A DNA stretch of 64,000 nucleotides from NCBI GenBank assembly GCA_963763885.1, contig CAVXQD010000002.1, positions 124,001-188,000 on the forward strand. Reading direction: 5' to 3'. The notes below the pieces were generated by a model. That model did not search any database. It saw nothing but the letters and a program-made list of their open reading frames with translations, and had not been told where the DNA came from. The stretch comes from JANNBN01 sp963763885. GTDB taxonomy: Bacteria; Actinomycetota; Acidimicrobiia; Acidimicrobiales; JANYDT01. The translations under genes were made by a program, and so were the position numbers. Positions within the stretch are counted from its first letter, which is position 1; each line of letters opens with the position of its first letter. Shown here piece by piece: positions 25,554 to 33,285 of the stretch.

Positions 25554-25615
25554 ACGAACGTCCACATAGGGCGTTCGTCCAAACCCTCGTGCCCTCGTGG
25601 TCCGGGGGTTTTTTG
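25553..25615 (+). terminator. leuA attenuator: pause hairpin and rho-independent terminator
   Basis: Hairpin 1: GACGAACG (25553-25560) with CGTTCGTC (25572-25579). Terminator: AAACCCTCG (25581-25589) with CGGGGGTTT (25603-25611), 9 pairs including one G-U, followed by a run of six T (25609-25614). An alternative pairing AGGGC (25568-25572) with GCCCT (25591-25595) could act as antiterminator. Confidence 0.8.
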
Positions 25616-25697
25616 TTTCCCGAGCAGCTCCGCACAGTGTTCGCAAGTAGTTCTCACGTCGTTCTCGCCAATCCAGCCGCACCGGAAAGTCACAGAC

Positions 25698-27398
25698 ATG
25701 CCACCCGCAAACGTCACCCCAAAGAAGATGCCATTCGACAAGTACCGCCCGTATCCACGGGTGGAGCTTGCGGACCGCACCTGGCCAGACAACCGCATCA
25801 CCAAGGCTCCGCTTTGGTGCTCTGTCGACCTTCGCGACGGCAACCAGGCCCTCATCGACCCGATGGATCCGGCTCGCAAACTCCGTATGTTCAACACGTT
25901 GGTGCAAATGGGGTTCAAAGAGATCGAGGTTGGCTTCCCGTCGGCCAGCCAGCCGGACTTCGACTTCGTGCGTCAACTTGTGCAAGAGGACCTCATCCCC
26001 GACGACGTCACCATCCAGGTGTTGGTGCAGTGTCGTGAGGAACTTATCCAGCGCACATATGAATCGTTGGCTGGTGTCCCTAACGCCATCGTCCACTTCT
26101 ACAACTCCACGTCCACCTTGCAACGACGAGTGGTGTTCGGCCTGGACAAGCCCGGCATTACGGGCATTGCAACGCAGGCTGCTCGCCTCTGTCAGCGCTA
26201 CGAAGATGGCATGCCGAAGGGCTCCAACATTCGCTACGAGTACTCGCCGGAAAGCTTCACGGGTACCGAGATCGACTACGCCCTGGAGATCTGCAACGCG
26301 GTGATTGCACAGGTGGACCCATCTCCTGACAACAAGCTGATTCTCAACTTGCCAGCAACAGTCGAGATGTCAACGCCAAACCTCTATGCCGACATGATCG
26401 AGTACTTCGGCCGCAACGTCGATCGCAGGGACAGCGTGCTCATCTCGCTGCACCCGCACAACGATCGTGGCACCGGTGTGGCCGCTTCAGAGTTGGGGCT
26501 GATGGCTGGAGCTGACCGTATCGAGGGCACGCTGTTCGGCAACGGCGAGCGCACGGGCAACCTGGACCTGGTGACGGTTGCGCTCAACCTGTTCGCCCAG
26601 GGTGTTGACCCCGAGTTGGACATTTCCAACATCGACAATTTGCGGCGTGTTGCCGAGTACTGCAACCGTCTGCCAGTTCACGAGCGCCATGCCTACGCCG
26701 GAGACCTGGTGTACACGTCGTTCTCGGGCTCGCATCAAGATGCCATCAAGAAAGGCTTTGCGGCCCTGGAGCACCCAACCAATTACACCGAATGGGCTGT
26801 GCCATATCTGCCCATCGATCCAGCCCATGTGGGTCGCACGTACGAGGCCGTCATCCGCGTCAACAGCCAGTCCGGCAAGGGCGGCGTGGCCTACATCATG
26901 GAAGCCGAGCACGGCTTCGAGCTGCCTCGTCGCTTGCAGGTGGAGTTCTCGAAAACAATCCAGTCCATCACCGAAGACACCGGCACCGTCATCACTCCCG
27001 GTGCAATGTGGGACAAGTTCCAAGACGAGTATCTCCAAGAGAAACCACGCGTCCAACTCATCAGCCACGAGACGTCAACGTCGACCACCGAACACGGTGA
27101 CCGCGCCAAAGTAACGGCACAGTTGATCATCGACGACGAACACAAGACCATCTCCGGCGAGGGCAACGGGCCAATCGACGCGTTCACTCACGCCATCCGT
27201 AACGATCTTGGCTTCATCATCGACGTGGTCGACTACCACGAGCATTCCAAGTCGGCCGGGGCCGATTCCATGGCCGTTTGCTACCTCGAGACCACTGGTC
27301 CCGAAGGTGTGAAGTGGGGTGTGGGTGAAGATGCGTCCATCCTCAACGCATCGTTCAAAGCGCTGCTGTCAGCGCTCAACCGCCACGACTTCGACTAA
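25698..27398 (+). CDS. leuA: 2-isopropylmalate synthase LeuA
   Basis: Condenses acetyl-CoA with 2-oxoisovalerate, the first step of leucine synthesis. 566 aa, the long LeuA form found in actinobacteria. The barrel has LWCSVDLRDGNQALIDPMD, the metal-binding SLHPHNDRGTGVA and the GNGERTGN loop; the C-terminal ~130 residues (HGDRAKVTAQLIIDDEHKTISGEGNGPIDAF) form the leucine-binding regulatory domain for feedback inhibition. Expression is predicted to be controlled by the upstream attenuator. Confidence 0.97.
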   Translation: MPPANVTPKKMPFDKYRPYPRVELADRTWPDNRITKAPLWCSVDLRDGNQALIDPMDPARKLRMFNTLVQMGFKEIEVGFPSASQPDFDFVRQLVQEDLIPDDVTIQVLVQCREELIQRTYESLAGVPNAIVHFYNSTSTLQRRVVFGLDKPGITGIATQAARLCQRYEDGMPKGSNIRYEYSPESFTGTEIDYALEICNAVIAQVDPSPDNKLILNLPATVEMSTPNLYADMIEYFGRNVDRRDSVLISLHPHNDRGTGVAASELGLMAGADRIEGTLFGNGERTGNLDLVTVALNLFAQGVDPELDISNIDNLRRVAEYCNRLPVHERHAYAGDLVYTSFSGSHQDAIKKGFAALEHPTNYTEWAVPYLPIDPAHVGRTYEAVIRVNSQSGKGGVAYIMEAEHGFELPRRLQVEFSKTIQSITEDTGTVITPGAMWDKFQDEYLQEKPRVQLISHETSTSTTEHGDRAKVTAQLIIDDEHKTISGEGNGPIDAFTHAIRNDLGFIIDVVDYHEHSKSAGADSMAVCYLETTGPEGVKWGVGEDASILNASFKALLSALNRHDFD

Positions 27399-27425
27399 CG
27401 GGTTGCACTCTGTGGGCTGGTGACC

Positions 27426-27445
27426 TGTTAGCGAATTCGCTAACA
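27426..27445. promoter_or_regulatory. 20-bp perfect palindromic operator of the XRE gene
   Basis: TGTTAGCGAA and TTCGCTAACA form a gapless perfect palindrome that ends 7 nt before the XRE start codon and overlaps its -10 box. It is a strong candidate for autorepression by the XRE protein. Confidence 0.7.
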
Positions 27446-27446
27446 T
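27441..27446 (+). promoter_or_regulatory. -10 box (TAACAT) of the XRE-nucleotidyltransferase operon
   Basis: TAACAT ends 6 nt before the ATG at 27453 and lies within the right arm of the operator; leaderless transcript inferred. Confidence 0.5.
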
Positions 27447-27452
27447 CAAACC

Positions 27453-27746
27453 ATGTTGACAGGTGCAACTCTTCGAGCGTTGCGGCTTCGCGCTGGCCTG
27501 TCGCAGCGCGAGGTTGCTGATCGCGTCGGAATTACGACCTCCGTCCTCAGCGCCTACGAGCGGGAACGTCGCGAGCCGGGGCTGGAAATAGCCGGGCGCA
27601 TCATCGATGCAACAGGGTGTCGGGTTCAGTTCGGCGCGTCTCTTGATCCTGCGGCACAGGCTCACCGACTCGTGCAAGTTCTTGGGCTGGCAGAGGCGCT
27701 TCCATACCGACCGCGTGAGCTTGCCCGTGCGCGGATGCGCGGCTGA
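27453..27746 (+). CDS. XRE-family HTH protein, probable antitoxin
   Basis: 97 aa. A helix-turn-helix fills residues ~5-60 (LRALRLRAGLSQREVADRVGITTSVLSAYERERREPGLE), then a short tail ending YRPRELARARMRG. It overlaps the downstream nucleotidyltransferase gene by one base (TGATG). This pairing with a nucleotidyltransferase-fold partner resembles type II/IV toxin-antitoxin pairs (AbiEii- or MNT-like), with the XRE protein as antitoxin and autorepressor (inference). Confidence 0.75.
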   Translation: MLTGATLRALRLRAGLSQREVADRVGITTSVLSAYERERREPGLEIAGRIIDATGCRVQFGASLDPAAQAHRLVQVLGLAEALPYRPRELARARMRG

Positions 27747-28285
27747 TGGGGCTCTCCCTTGTCGAGCGAATCGTCGCCTTGTGTGATGCGCTTGATGCAG
27801 CCGAAGTGCCGTGGGCGTTGGGCGGCGCAATTGCGCTTGCTTATGCCACCGAGGAACCTCGTGGAACGCGAGACGTCGACATCAATGTGTTTGTTCCGTC
27901 GAGCAAAGTGAAGCGCGTGTTCGCGGCACTTCCCGTTGGTGTGACATCCACGGCGGTGGATATCTCGACTGTCAAACGAGATGATCAGGTACGCCTGTTG
28001 TGGGACGACACACCCATCGACCTGTTCTTCTCAGCGTCGTCGTTTCACCAGGATGTGGAGCGCCGAGTGCGTCGAGTGCCTTTTGCTGGTCGACACCTTG
28101 ACGTCCTGTGCGCGGAGGATCTGGCAGTGTTCAAAGCGCTGTTCGATCGACCGAAGGACTGGGTGGACGTGCAGGCGATGGCCGCAGATGGCGCGCTCGA
28201 CTGTGAGGTCGCAGCCCTGCGCCTGGGAGACCTGCTGGGGTCCGACGAGCCACGGGTTGAACGACTCCGCTCTGCTGGCCGTTAG
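27746..28285 (+). CDS. Nucleotidyltransferase-fold protein (AbiEii/MNT-like), probable toxin
   Basis: 179 aa with a polymerase-beta-like core: LGGAIALAYATEEPRGTRDVDINVF carries the GG...RxTxDvD pattern, and a third acidic residue follows in TPIDLFF. The C-terminal LCAEDLAVFKALFDRPKDWVD is common in AbiEii-type and related nucleotidyltransferases. The catalytic residues are intact, so nucleotidylation of an RNA or protein target is possible. Coupled to the XRE gene. Confidence 0.7.
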   Translation: MGLSLVERIVALCDALDAAEVPWALGGAIALAYATEEPRGTRDVDINVFVPSSKVKRVFAALPVGVTSTAVDISTVKRDDQVRLLWDDTPIDLFFSASSFHQDVERRVRRVPFAGRHLDVLCAEDLAVFKALFDRPKDWVDVQAMAADGALDCEVAALRLGDLLGSDEPRVERLRSAGR

Positions 28286-28293
28286 TTGGCCGG

Positions 28294-28299
28294 TAGCCT
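28294..28299 (+). promoter_or_regulatory. -10 box (TAGCCT) for gltX
   Basis: TAGCCT, identical to the serA box, ends 9 nt before the gltX ATG at 28309; no ribosome binding site is visible. Confidence 0.4.
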
Positions 28300-28308
28300 G
28301 ACTCGGTC

Positions 28309-29781
28309 ATGACAGCTCCTCGCCTTCGCTTCGCTCCGTCGCCAACCGGCTATTTCCACGTTGGTGGCGCACGCACAGCGCTGTTCAACTGGTTCATCGC
28401 TCGCAAGACTGGTGGCACCTTCGTGCTTCGAATCGAAGACACAGACACAGAGCGCAACCGAGATGAGTGGACCCAGGGCATCCAAGATGCAATGCGTTGG
28501 GTCGGGGTGGACTGGGACGAGGGTCCCTACTTTCAGAGCGAGCGCACCCACCTATACGCAGCCGCAGTTCAGAAGCTGCTTGATGAAAAGCGCGCATACT
28601 TCTGTACCTGTGCTGCGGAAGATGCGCGGGCGCGCAACCTGGCTGCCTACGGCAAGCAAGGTGAGGGTCGCGGCTACGACGGGTTCTGCCGTGATCGCGG
28701 CCTCACAGAAGGCGCCGTCCGTTTTCGCACGCCAGACCAGGGCGTCACCACCGTCGTCGACCTCATCCGCGGTGAGCCGCAATTTGAGAATTCGCTGATT
28801 GAAGACTTCGTGATCCGTCGAACGGCAGGTGGGTTCATGTTCCTGCTGGCAAACGTGGTGGACGACATCGACATGCGCATCAGCCACGTGGTCCGCGCGG
28901 AAGAGCATTTGCCAAACACACCCAAAGCTGTCTTGTTGTGGGAGGCGCTGTCGCCCGATGTGGCACTGCCGGTGTTTGCGCATCTCCCTGTCATCGTCAA
29001 CGAGCAACGCAAGAAGCTGTCAAAGCGGCGAGACAAAGTTGCCGTCGAAGACTTCCGCACCCAAGGCATCTTGGGCCCGGCAATGGCCAACTACTTGGCG
29101 CTCCTCGGCTGGACTCCGCCCGACGAGGTTGAGATCAAGACGCTGGCGCAGATGACAGCGGAGTTCCGTCTCGAAGACGTGCACAAGGCCTCGGCCATGT
29201 TCGACATCGCAAAGCTCAGCGCGTTCAACGGCGAGTACATCCGTGCGATGACCATCGATGACTTCACCAGCGCAGCCCGTCCATATCTCACCGGGCCGCT
29301 CAATCCTGTCAAGGGACCACTGCCAACTGCGGCCGGGCTTGCCGAGGGGCAGCTTCCCGTCACGCTGCCTGGGGGCTTCCCGCCAGACTCCTTCAACCTG
29401 GCGGTGTTCCGTTCCATCGCACCGCATGTGCAGGACCGGGCCCGTCTTTTGTCCGATGTCCCTGCACTTGTCGACTTCTTGTTTGTGGTGCCGCCACGAG
29501 ATGAGGCGGCGTGGACAAAGACGATGGCCGCGCCTGGGTCAGCAGCGATGCTCGACGGGTTCCTCGCTGAAGGTGCCACCGTGGACTGGACGTCGGATGC
29601 GTTGAAGGGTTTGGTCGAACGTATCGGGGTGGCCAACGAACTCAAGCTTGGCAAGGCACAGGCCCCCATCCGTGTCGCTGTCACTGGCCGCACCGTGGGG
29701 CTTCCGTTGTTCGAGTGCCTCGAAGCGCTGGGCCGGGACGAAACCATGCGGCGGGTACTGATCGCTCGGCAGTCTGGCTGA
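28309..29781 (+). CDS. gltX: Glutamyl-tRNA synthetase GltX
   Basis: Charges tRNA-Glu (and probably tRNA-Gln, to be amidated by GatCAB as usual in actinobacteria). 490 aa. The class I signatures are RFAPSPTGYFHVGGA (HIGH motif as HVGG) and KKLSKRRD (KMSKS). FVLRIEDTDTERN is the Glu/Gln synthetase signature. The C-terminal helical anticodon-binding domain ends in RRVLIARQSG. It is 3 nt upstream of the YdcF gene and 0.7 kb upstream of genes for tRNA-Gln and tRNA-Glu. Confidence 0.97.
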   Translation: MTAPRLRFAPSPTGYFHVGGARTALFNWFIARKTGGTFVLRIEDTDTERNRDEWTQGIQDAMRWVGVDWDEGPYFQSERTHLYAAAVQKLLDEKRAYFCTCAAEDARARNLAAYGKQGEGRGYDGFCRDRGLTEGAVRFRTPDQGVTTVVDLIRGEPQFENSLIEDFVIRRTAGGFMFLLANVVDDIDMRISHVVRAEEHLPNTPKAVLLWEALSPDVALPVFAHLPVIVNEQRKKLSKRRDKVAVEDFRTQGILGPAMANYLALLGWTPPDEVEIKTLAQMTAEFRLEDVHKASAMFDIAKLSAFNGEYIRAMTIDDFTSAARPYLTGPLNPVKGPLPTAAGLAEGQLPVTLPGGFPPDSFNLAVFRSIAPHVQDRARLLSDVPALVDFLFVVPPRDEAAWTKTMAAPGSAAMLDGFLAEGATVDWTSDALKGLVERIGVANELKLGKAQAPIRVAVTGRTVGLPLFECLEALGRDETMRRVLIARQSG

Positions 29782-29784
29782 GCA

Positions 29785-30420
29785 ATGCGGATCCCGCTCT
29801 TCGGTTTCGGCCGCATGCTGTCGCCGTGGTGGTGGGTCAAACGGGTGGCTGCCTTGGTGGTCGTTCTCTACCTGTTGAGCGCAGCTGCGAGTGTGTGGCT
29901 CGCTTCCACCCGAGACGAGCGTCGTCAGGTGGAAGCCATCGTGGTGTTGGGGGCGGCGCAGTACAACGGCAAGCCGTCGCCGGTATTGCAGGCACGGCTG
30001 GACCATGCGCTTGCGCTGTATCGAGACGGCGAGGCGCCATTGATCATCGTCACCGGTGGACGTCAGGAGACGGATCGCACCACCGAGGCCGCCGCTTCGG
30101 CGAACTACCTGATTCGTAAAGGTGTGCCCGATTCCAAGATCCGGCGAGAAGTGCAGGGGAGAGACACTTACGAATCGCTGGCCGCGTCGCAACGGTTCCT
30201 CAGCCGTGAAGGGGTCCGTACGGTTCTGATCGTGACCGACGGATACCACGCTGCTCGTGGGCGAGCTGTGGCCCGAGAGGTCGGGCTGCAGGCCTACGTT
30301 TCGCCGGTTCCCACGAACAAGGCGCAGCCGCTCGACCGGATGATCACCGAGTCGGCTGCCGTCGCGGTCGGCCGGCTGGTTGGGTTTCGCCGGGTGACTC
30401 AGTTCACCAGGGGACGTTAA
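29785..30420 (+). CDS. YdcF/SanA-family DUF218 membrane protein
   Basis: 211 aa with one N-terminal membrane helix (VKRVAALVVVLYLLSAAASVWLAS) and a DUF218 domain (AIVVLGAAQYNGKPSPVLQARLDHAL, PLIIVTGG, VLIVTDGYHAARGRAVARE). Members are envelope proteins linked to cell-wall or vancomycin-related phenotypes (SanA), with no firmly established chemistry. Likely cotranscribed with gltX. Confidence 0.85.
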   Translation: MRIPLFGFGRMLSPWWWVKRVAALVVVLYLLSAAASVWLASTRDERRQVEAIVVLGAAQYNGKPSPVLQARLDHALALYRDGEAPLIIVTGGRQETDRTTEAAASANYLIRKGVPDSKIRREVQGRDTYESLAASQRFLSREGVRTVLIVTDGYHAARGRAVAREVGLQAYVSPVPTNKAQPLDRMITESAAVAVGRLVGFRRVTQFTRGR

Positions 30421-30454
30421 CGAGAACCCGTTTCGCTGCGTCGTGTTGGTCCGC

Positions 30455-30460
30455 TACAGT
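30455..30460 (+). promoter_or_regulatory. -10 box (TACAGT) for the tRNA pair
   Basis: TACAGT lies 13 nt before the 5' end of tRNA-Gln; spacing to a weak TTTCGC -35 candidate (30431-30436) is 18 nt. Confidence 0.35.
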
Positions 30461-30473
30461 GGGTGTCGCCCTT

Positions 30474-30545
30474 TGGGGAATGGTGTAATTGGCAACACAA
30501 CAGATTCTGATTCTGTTATTTGGGGTTCGAGTCCCTATTCCCCAA
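30474..30545 (+). tRNA. tRNA-Gln (anticodon CTG)
   Basis: Cloverleaf found by eye: acceptor TGGGGAA/TTCCCCA, D-arm GTGT/ACAC, anticodon stem ACAGA/TCTGT with loop TTCTGAT (anticodon CTG), T-arm TGGGG/CCCTA with TTCGAGT. Discriminator base A; CCA is not encoded. Confidence 0.95.
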
Positions 30546-30608
30546 CGAAGTGAACGCAGCTCGCAAGGCTGTGCTCATCTCACAGTTGAATAAGTTTTTC
30601 TCTTCCCT

Positions 30609-30684
30609 GGCCCCATCGTCTAGGGGCCTAGGACATCACCCTCTCAAGGTGGAGACACGGGTTCGAATCCCGTTGGGGCTACCA
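30609..30684 (+). tRNA. tRNA-Glu (anticodon CTC)
   Basis: Acceptor GGCCCCA/TGGGGCT (first pair G-U), D-arm GTCT/GGAC, anticodon stem TCACC/GGTGG with loop CTCTCAA (anticodon CTC), T-arm ACGGG/CCCGT with TTCGAAT. The 3' CCA is encoded (30682-30684). Confidence 0.95.
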
Positions 30685-30697
30685 ACAAGCACCTTTC

Positions 30698-30724
30698 AAA
30701 GCCGGTCTTCGGACCGGCTTTTTG
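30698..30724 (+). terminator. Rho-independent terminator after tRNA-Glu
   Basis: AAAGCCGGTC and GACCGGCTTT with a TTCG tetraloop, followed by a short T-run. A textbook terminator that ends the tRNA transcript just before the convergent ATPase gene. Confidence 0.9.
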
Positions 30725-30729
30725 ATTTC

Positions 30730-31959
30730 TCAGCTCCAGAGCGCCGAGATTGGGTACGCCATCACGCCGTGAGCGAGTTCAAATGAGTTGGGTCCGGTGT
30801 GTAGCACGAACGATGCGACAACGGCTTCGCCCAATTCTTGACGAAGCCAAAGAAGGTGTCGGGCGTCATCGATGTTGGGTGTCGCCGAAGCCTTGATCTC
30901 GATGGCGACAAGTTTGCGTGCGCCGACCTCGATCACTAGGTCAATCTCGTGTCGACCCTGCCCGGTGCGTAAGTGATGGAGCCGTGGGGACGGCGACATA
31001 AGGGCTAGTTCCGTTCGTATTTGGGCAGTGACGAAAGTGTCGATGAGCCGGCCGAGAAGATCTCCGTCACGAAGTACGTCGTTGCGGTCAATACCAAGTA
31101 CACCAACGAATAGGCCCGGGTCGATTAGGTACCGCTTGGGTGCGAGCGATAATCGCTTCAAGCGATTCGATGTCCAAGCCGGCACCTTGTCCACGACGAG
31201 GAGATTTTGCAGCAGCTGGTCGTATGCGCGTGCAGTGGACTTGTTGATTTGAGCGGCCTCATAGAGCGTCACGTCATCCACGATGCCAGCACTGTTGAGC
31301 GCGAGCGCTTGCAGGTAGCGGCGGAGGCGGACCGGGTCGCGACCTCCCTCAACGTGCTCGGCATCTCTGGTCACCAATTGATCGACATACGAGGCCAGCC
31401 ATCGCACCCGGCCCCGCTCGGATAGCTGGAGTGCAGCTTCAGGAAATCCGCTCCGCAGTGCCCGATCGATGTAGCCGCCCAGGTCAACATGGGACAGAGC
31501 GGGTTTCTGTTCGCCGGAGATAATTGAGGCCAGCCAACTTGAGGGGGCTGTTTTGCCCTCGATCTCGCGTTCTGTAAGTCCGAACAGAGCAAGACGGACA
31601 AGTCGGCCGGTCCCGGGCCAGGTGGGGGTGTCGAGGTCGCCCCGCACGGACCCCGTTACGACGAAACGCCCACGACGCGGATCGTCATCGACGAGGGCCT
31701 TGATGGCGCCCAGCGTCTCGGGTACCACTTGCCACTCGTCGACCAGGATCGGTTCGGGCCGCGAGGCGAGACCAACATAGGGGTCAGCTCGAAATGCCGC
31801 TGACTCGCGATCGTCCGAAAGCGACACCGTGGATGTGGCGATTCGCTTGGCCGTTGTCGTCTTTCCGGTGGCCCGCGGTCCAGTGACCATGACAGCAGGA
31901 TGATCCTCGACCATTTCCTTGAGAACGGAGTCAGCAAGACGCGGGAGATAAGCAGTCAC
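30730..31959 (-). CDS. AAA+ ATPase with DUF4143 (nuclease-like) C-terminal domain
   Basis: 409 aa. The AAA_14-type N-terminus has Walker A VTGPRATGKTTTAKR and Walker B EPILVDEWQ; sensor region FVVTGSVRG. The C-terminal DUF4143 domain contains HEIDLVIEVGARKLVAIEIKAS, a PD-(D/E)xK-like D...E.K pattern. Such proteins are widespread in prokaryotes and of unclear role, often in accessory regions. Starts with GTG at 31959. Confidence 0.88.
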   Translation of the reverse strand: MTAYLPRLADSVLKEMVEDHPAVMVTGPRATGKTTTAKRIATSTVSLSDDRESAAFRADPYVGLASRPEPILVDEWQVVPETLGAIKALVDDDPRRGRFVVTGSVRGDLDTPTWPGTGRLVRLALFGLTEREIEGKTAPSSWLASIISGEQKPALSHVDLGGYIDRALRSGFPEAALQLSERGRVRWLASYVDQLVTRDAEHVEGGRDPVRLRRYLQALALNSAGIVDDVTLYEAAQINKSTARAYDQLLQNLLVVDKVPAWTSNRLKRLSLAPKRYLIDPGLFVGVLGIDRNDVLRDGDLLGRLIDTFVTAQIRTELALMSPSPRLHHLRTGQGRHEIDLVIEVGARKLVAIEIKASATPNIDDARHLLWLRQELGEAVVASFVLHTGPNSFELAHGVMAYPISALWS

Positions 31960-31967
31960 CGTCCTTT

Positions 31968-31973
31968 ACAGTA
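31968..31973 (-). promoter_or_regulatory. -10 box (TACTGT) for the AAA+/DUF4143 gene
   Basis: TACTGT on the minus strand ends 8 nt before the GTG at 31959; an AAAGG lies between them. Confidence 0.4.
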
Positions 31974-32060
31974 GCCGCCATGCGCGTGTTGTACTAGCCG
32001 AATTTCGCATCTCTGGCTAGCCGATTTTCACTCCCGGGTCCGTGCTGCTGCCTTTTGGCG

Positions 32061-33077
32061 TCAGCCCTCTTTGTAGTAGTAGCTGTACCCGTTGATGGCG
32101 GGCGCGCCGCCCAAGTGGGCGTACAGCACCCGGGAACCTTCGGGGAAAAAGCCCTTGCGGGTGAGATCGATCATGCCCTGCATGGACTTACCTTCGTACA
32201 CGGGATCGGTGATCATCGCTTCAGTGCGTGCTGCCAGGCGGATGGCGTCGTTGGTCTCGTCGGACGGGACGCCGTATGCGGGATAGGCGTAGTCAGGGTT
32301 GATCACGATTTCGTCGTCGCGCACCGTGCGGCCCAGCTCCACCAGTTCGGCAGTCGAGTCCACGATCTGACGCACCTGGGCGCGGGTCTGTTCCAGCGTG
32401 CCCGACGCGTCGATACCGATCACCCGGTCAGCACGGTTGTCCGCAGCGAAACCGACGATCATGCCCGCCTGAGTGGAGCCCGTAACTACACATACGATGA
32501 TGTAGTCGAAGCTGAACCCAAGTTCCTTCTCTTGCGCCCGTACTTCTTCGGCAAAACCCACATATCCGAGGCCGCCGAACTTGTGGACCGATGCGCCAGC
32601 GGGGATGCCGTATGGCACGCCGCCTGCATCTCGCACGGACTGCATTGCGTCTTCCCAGCTCTTGCGGATTCCGATGTCGAAGCCGTCGTCAACCAGCCGG
32701 CTGTCTGCACCCATGAGGCGGGTCATGAGGATGTTGCCAACTCGGTCGTACACGGCGTCGAAGTGTGGCACCCACTTCTCTTGGATAACCACGCACTTCA
32801 TGCCGATCTTGGCCGCCGTTGCGGCAACCATGCGAGTGTGGTTGGACTGCACGCCACCGATGGAAACCAGGGTGTCTGCGCCGGATTTCAGAGCGTCGGG
32901 GACGATGTATTCCAGCTTGCGCAGCTTGTTGCCACCCATGGCCAGGCCGGAGTTGCAGTCATCGCGCTTGGCGTAGATCTGCACCTTGCCGCCGAGGGCC
33001 TCGGTGAGGCGGGGAAGATGCTCGATGGGGGTGGGGCCAAAGGTGAGCGGATAGCGATCGAACTTGTCGAGGTTCAT
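32061..33077 (-). CDS. acdS: 1-aminocyclopropane-1-carboxylate (ACC) deaminase
   Basis: PLP enzyme that opens ACC to 2-oxobutyrate and ammonia. 338 aa, exactly the AcdS length, and all residues used to distinguish ACC deaminase from D-cysteine desulfhydrase are conserved: Lys51 (PLP), Ser78, Tyr294, Glu295 (VYEGKSM) and Leu322 (AHLGGAPA). The N-terminus MNLDKFDRYPLTFGP is also AcdS-like. In plant-associated bacteria this enzyme lowers ethylene; here it may simply supply nitrogen. It stands alone. Confidence 0.92.
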   Translation of the reverse strand: MNLDKFDRYPLTFGPTPIEHLPRLTEALGGKVQIYAKRDDCNSGLAMGGNKLRKLEYIVPDALKSGADTLVSIGGVQSNHTRMVAATAAKIGMKCVVIQEKWVPHFDAVYDRVGNILMTRLMGADSRLVDDGFDIGIRKSWEDAMQSVRDAGGVPYGIPAGASVHKFGGLGYVGFAEEVRAQEKELGFSFDYIIVCVVTGSTQAGMIVGFAADNRADRVIGIDASGTLEQTRAQVRQIVDSTAELVELGRTVRDDEIVINPDYAYPAYGVPSDETNDAIRLAARTEAMITDPVYEGKSMQGMIDLTRKGFFPEGSRVLYAHLGGAPAINGYSYYYKEG

Positions 33078-33084
33078 GATGCCG

Positions 33085-33090
33085 ACATTA
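33085..33090 (-). promoter_or_regulatory. -10 box (TAATGT) for acdS
   Basis: TAATGT on the minus strand ends 7 nt before the acdS ATG at 33077; leaderless transcript inferred. Confidence 0.4.
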
Positions 33091-33128
33091 CGTTCCGCGC
33101 AGTTGGGGTTGGGTTGCTGGGAGCAAAC

Positions 33129-33205
33129 ATCGCGTCCTCCACGAGCCTTCGCGTCCCGCTAGTGACGTCACTGCGGGGACGCGAAGGCTCGGCTGGGACG
33201 CGACG
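33129..33205. repeat. Intergenic inverted repeat built on TTCGCGTCCC
   Basis: CGAGCCTTCGCGTCCC (33132-33147) and GGGACGCGAAGGCTCG (33177-33192) are perfectly complementary 16-nt arms around a smaller palindrome AGTGACGTCACT. Extra half-copies lie outside (TCGCGTCC before, GGGACGCGA after). It lies between divergent acdS and the secreted-protein gene. Confidence 0.7.
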
Positions 33206-33285
33206 TCACGTGAGCGAGCCTGGCCGGGCCTCGTGCTGCTGGGTGGTTGCGTGGAAGGGCACTTGTCGAGTCAACTGTTGCGATG

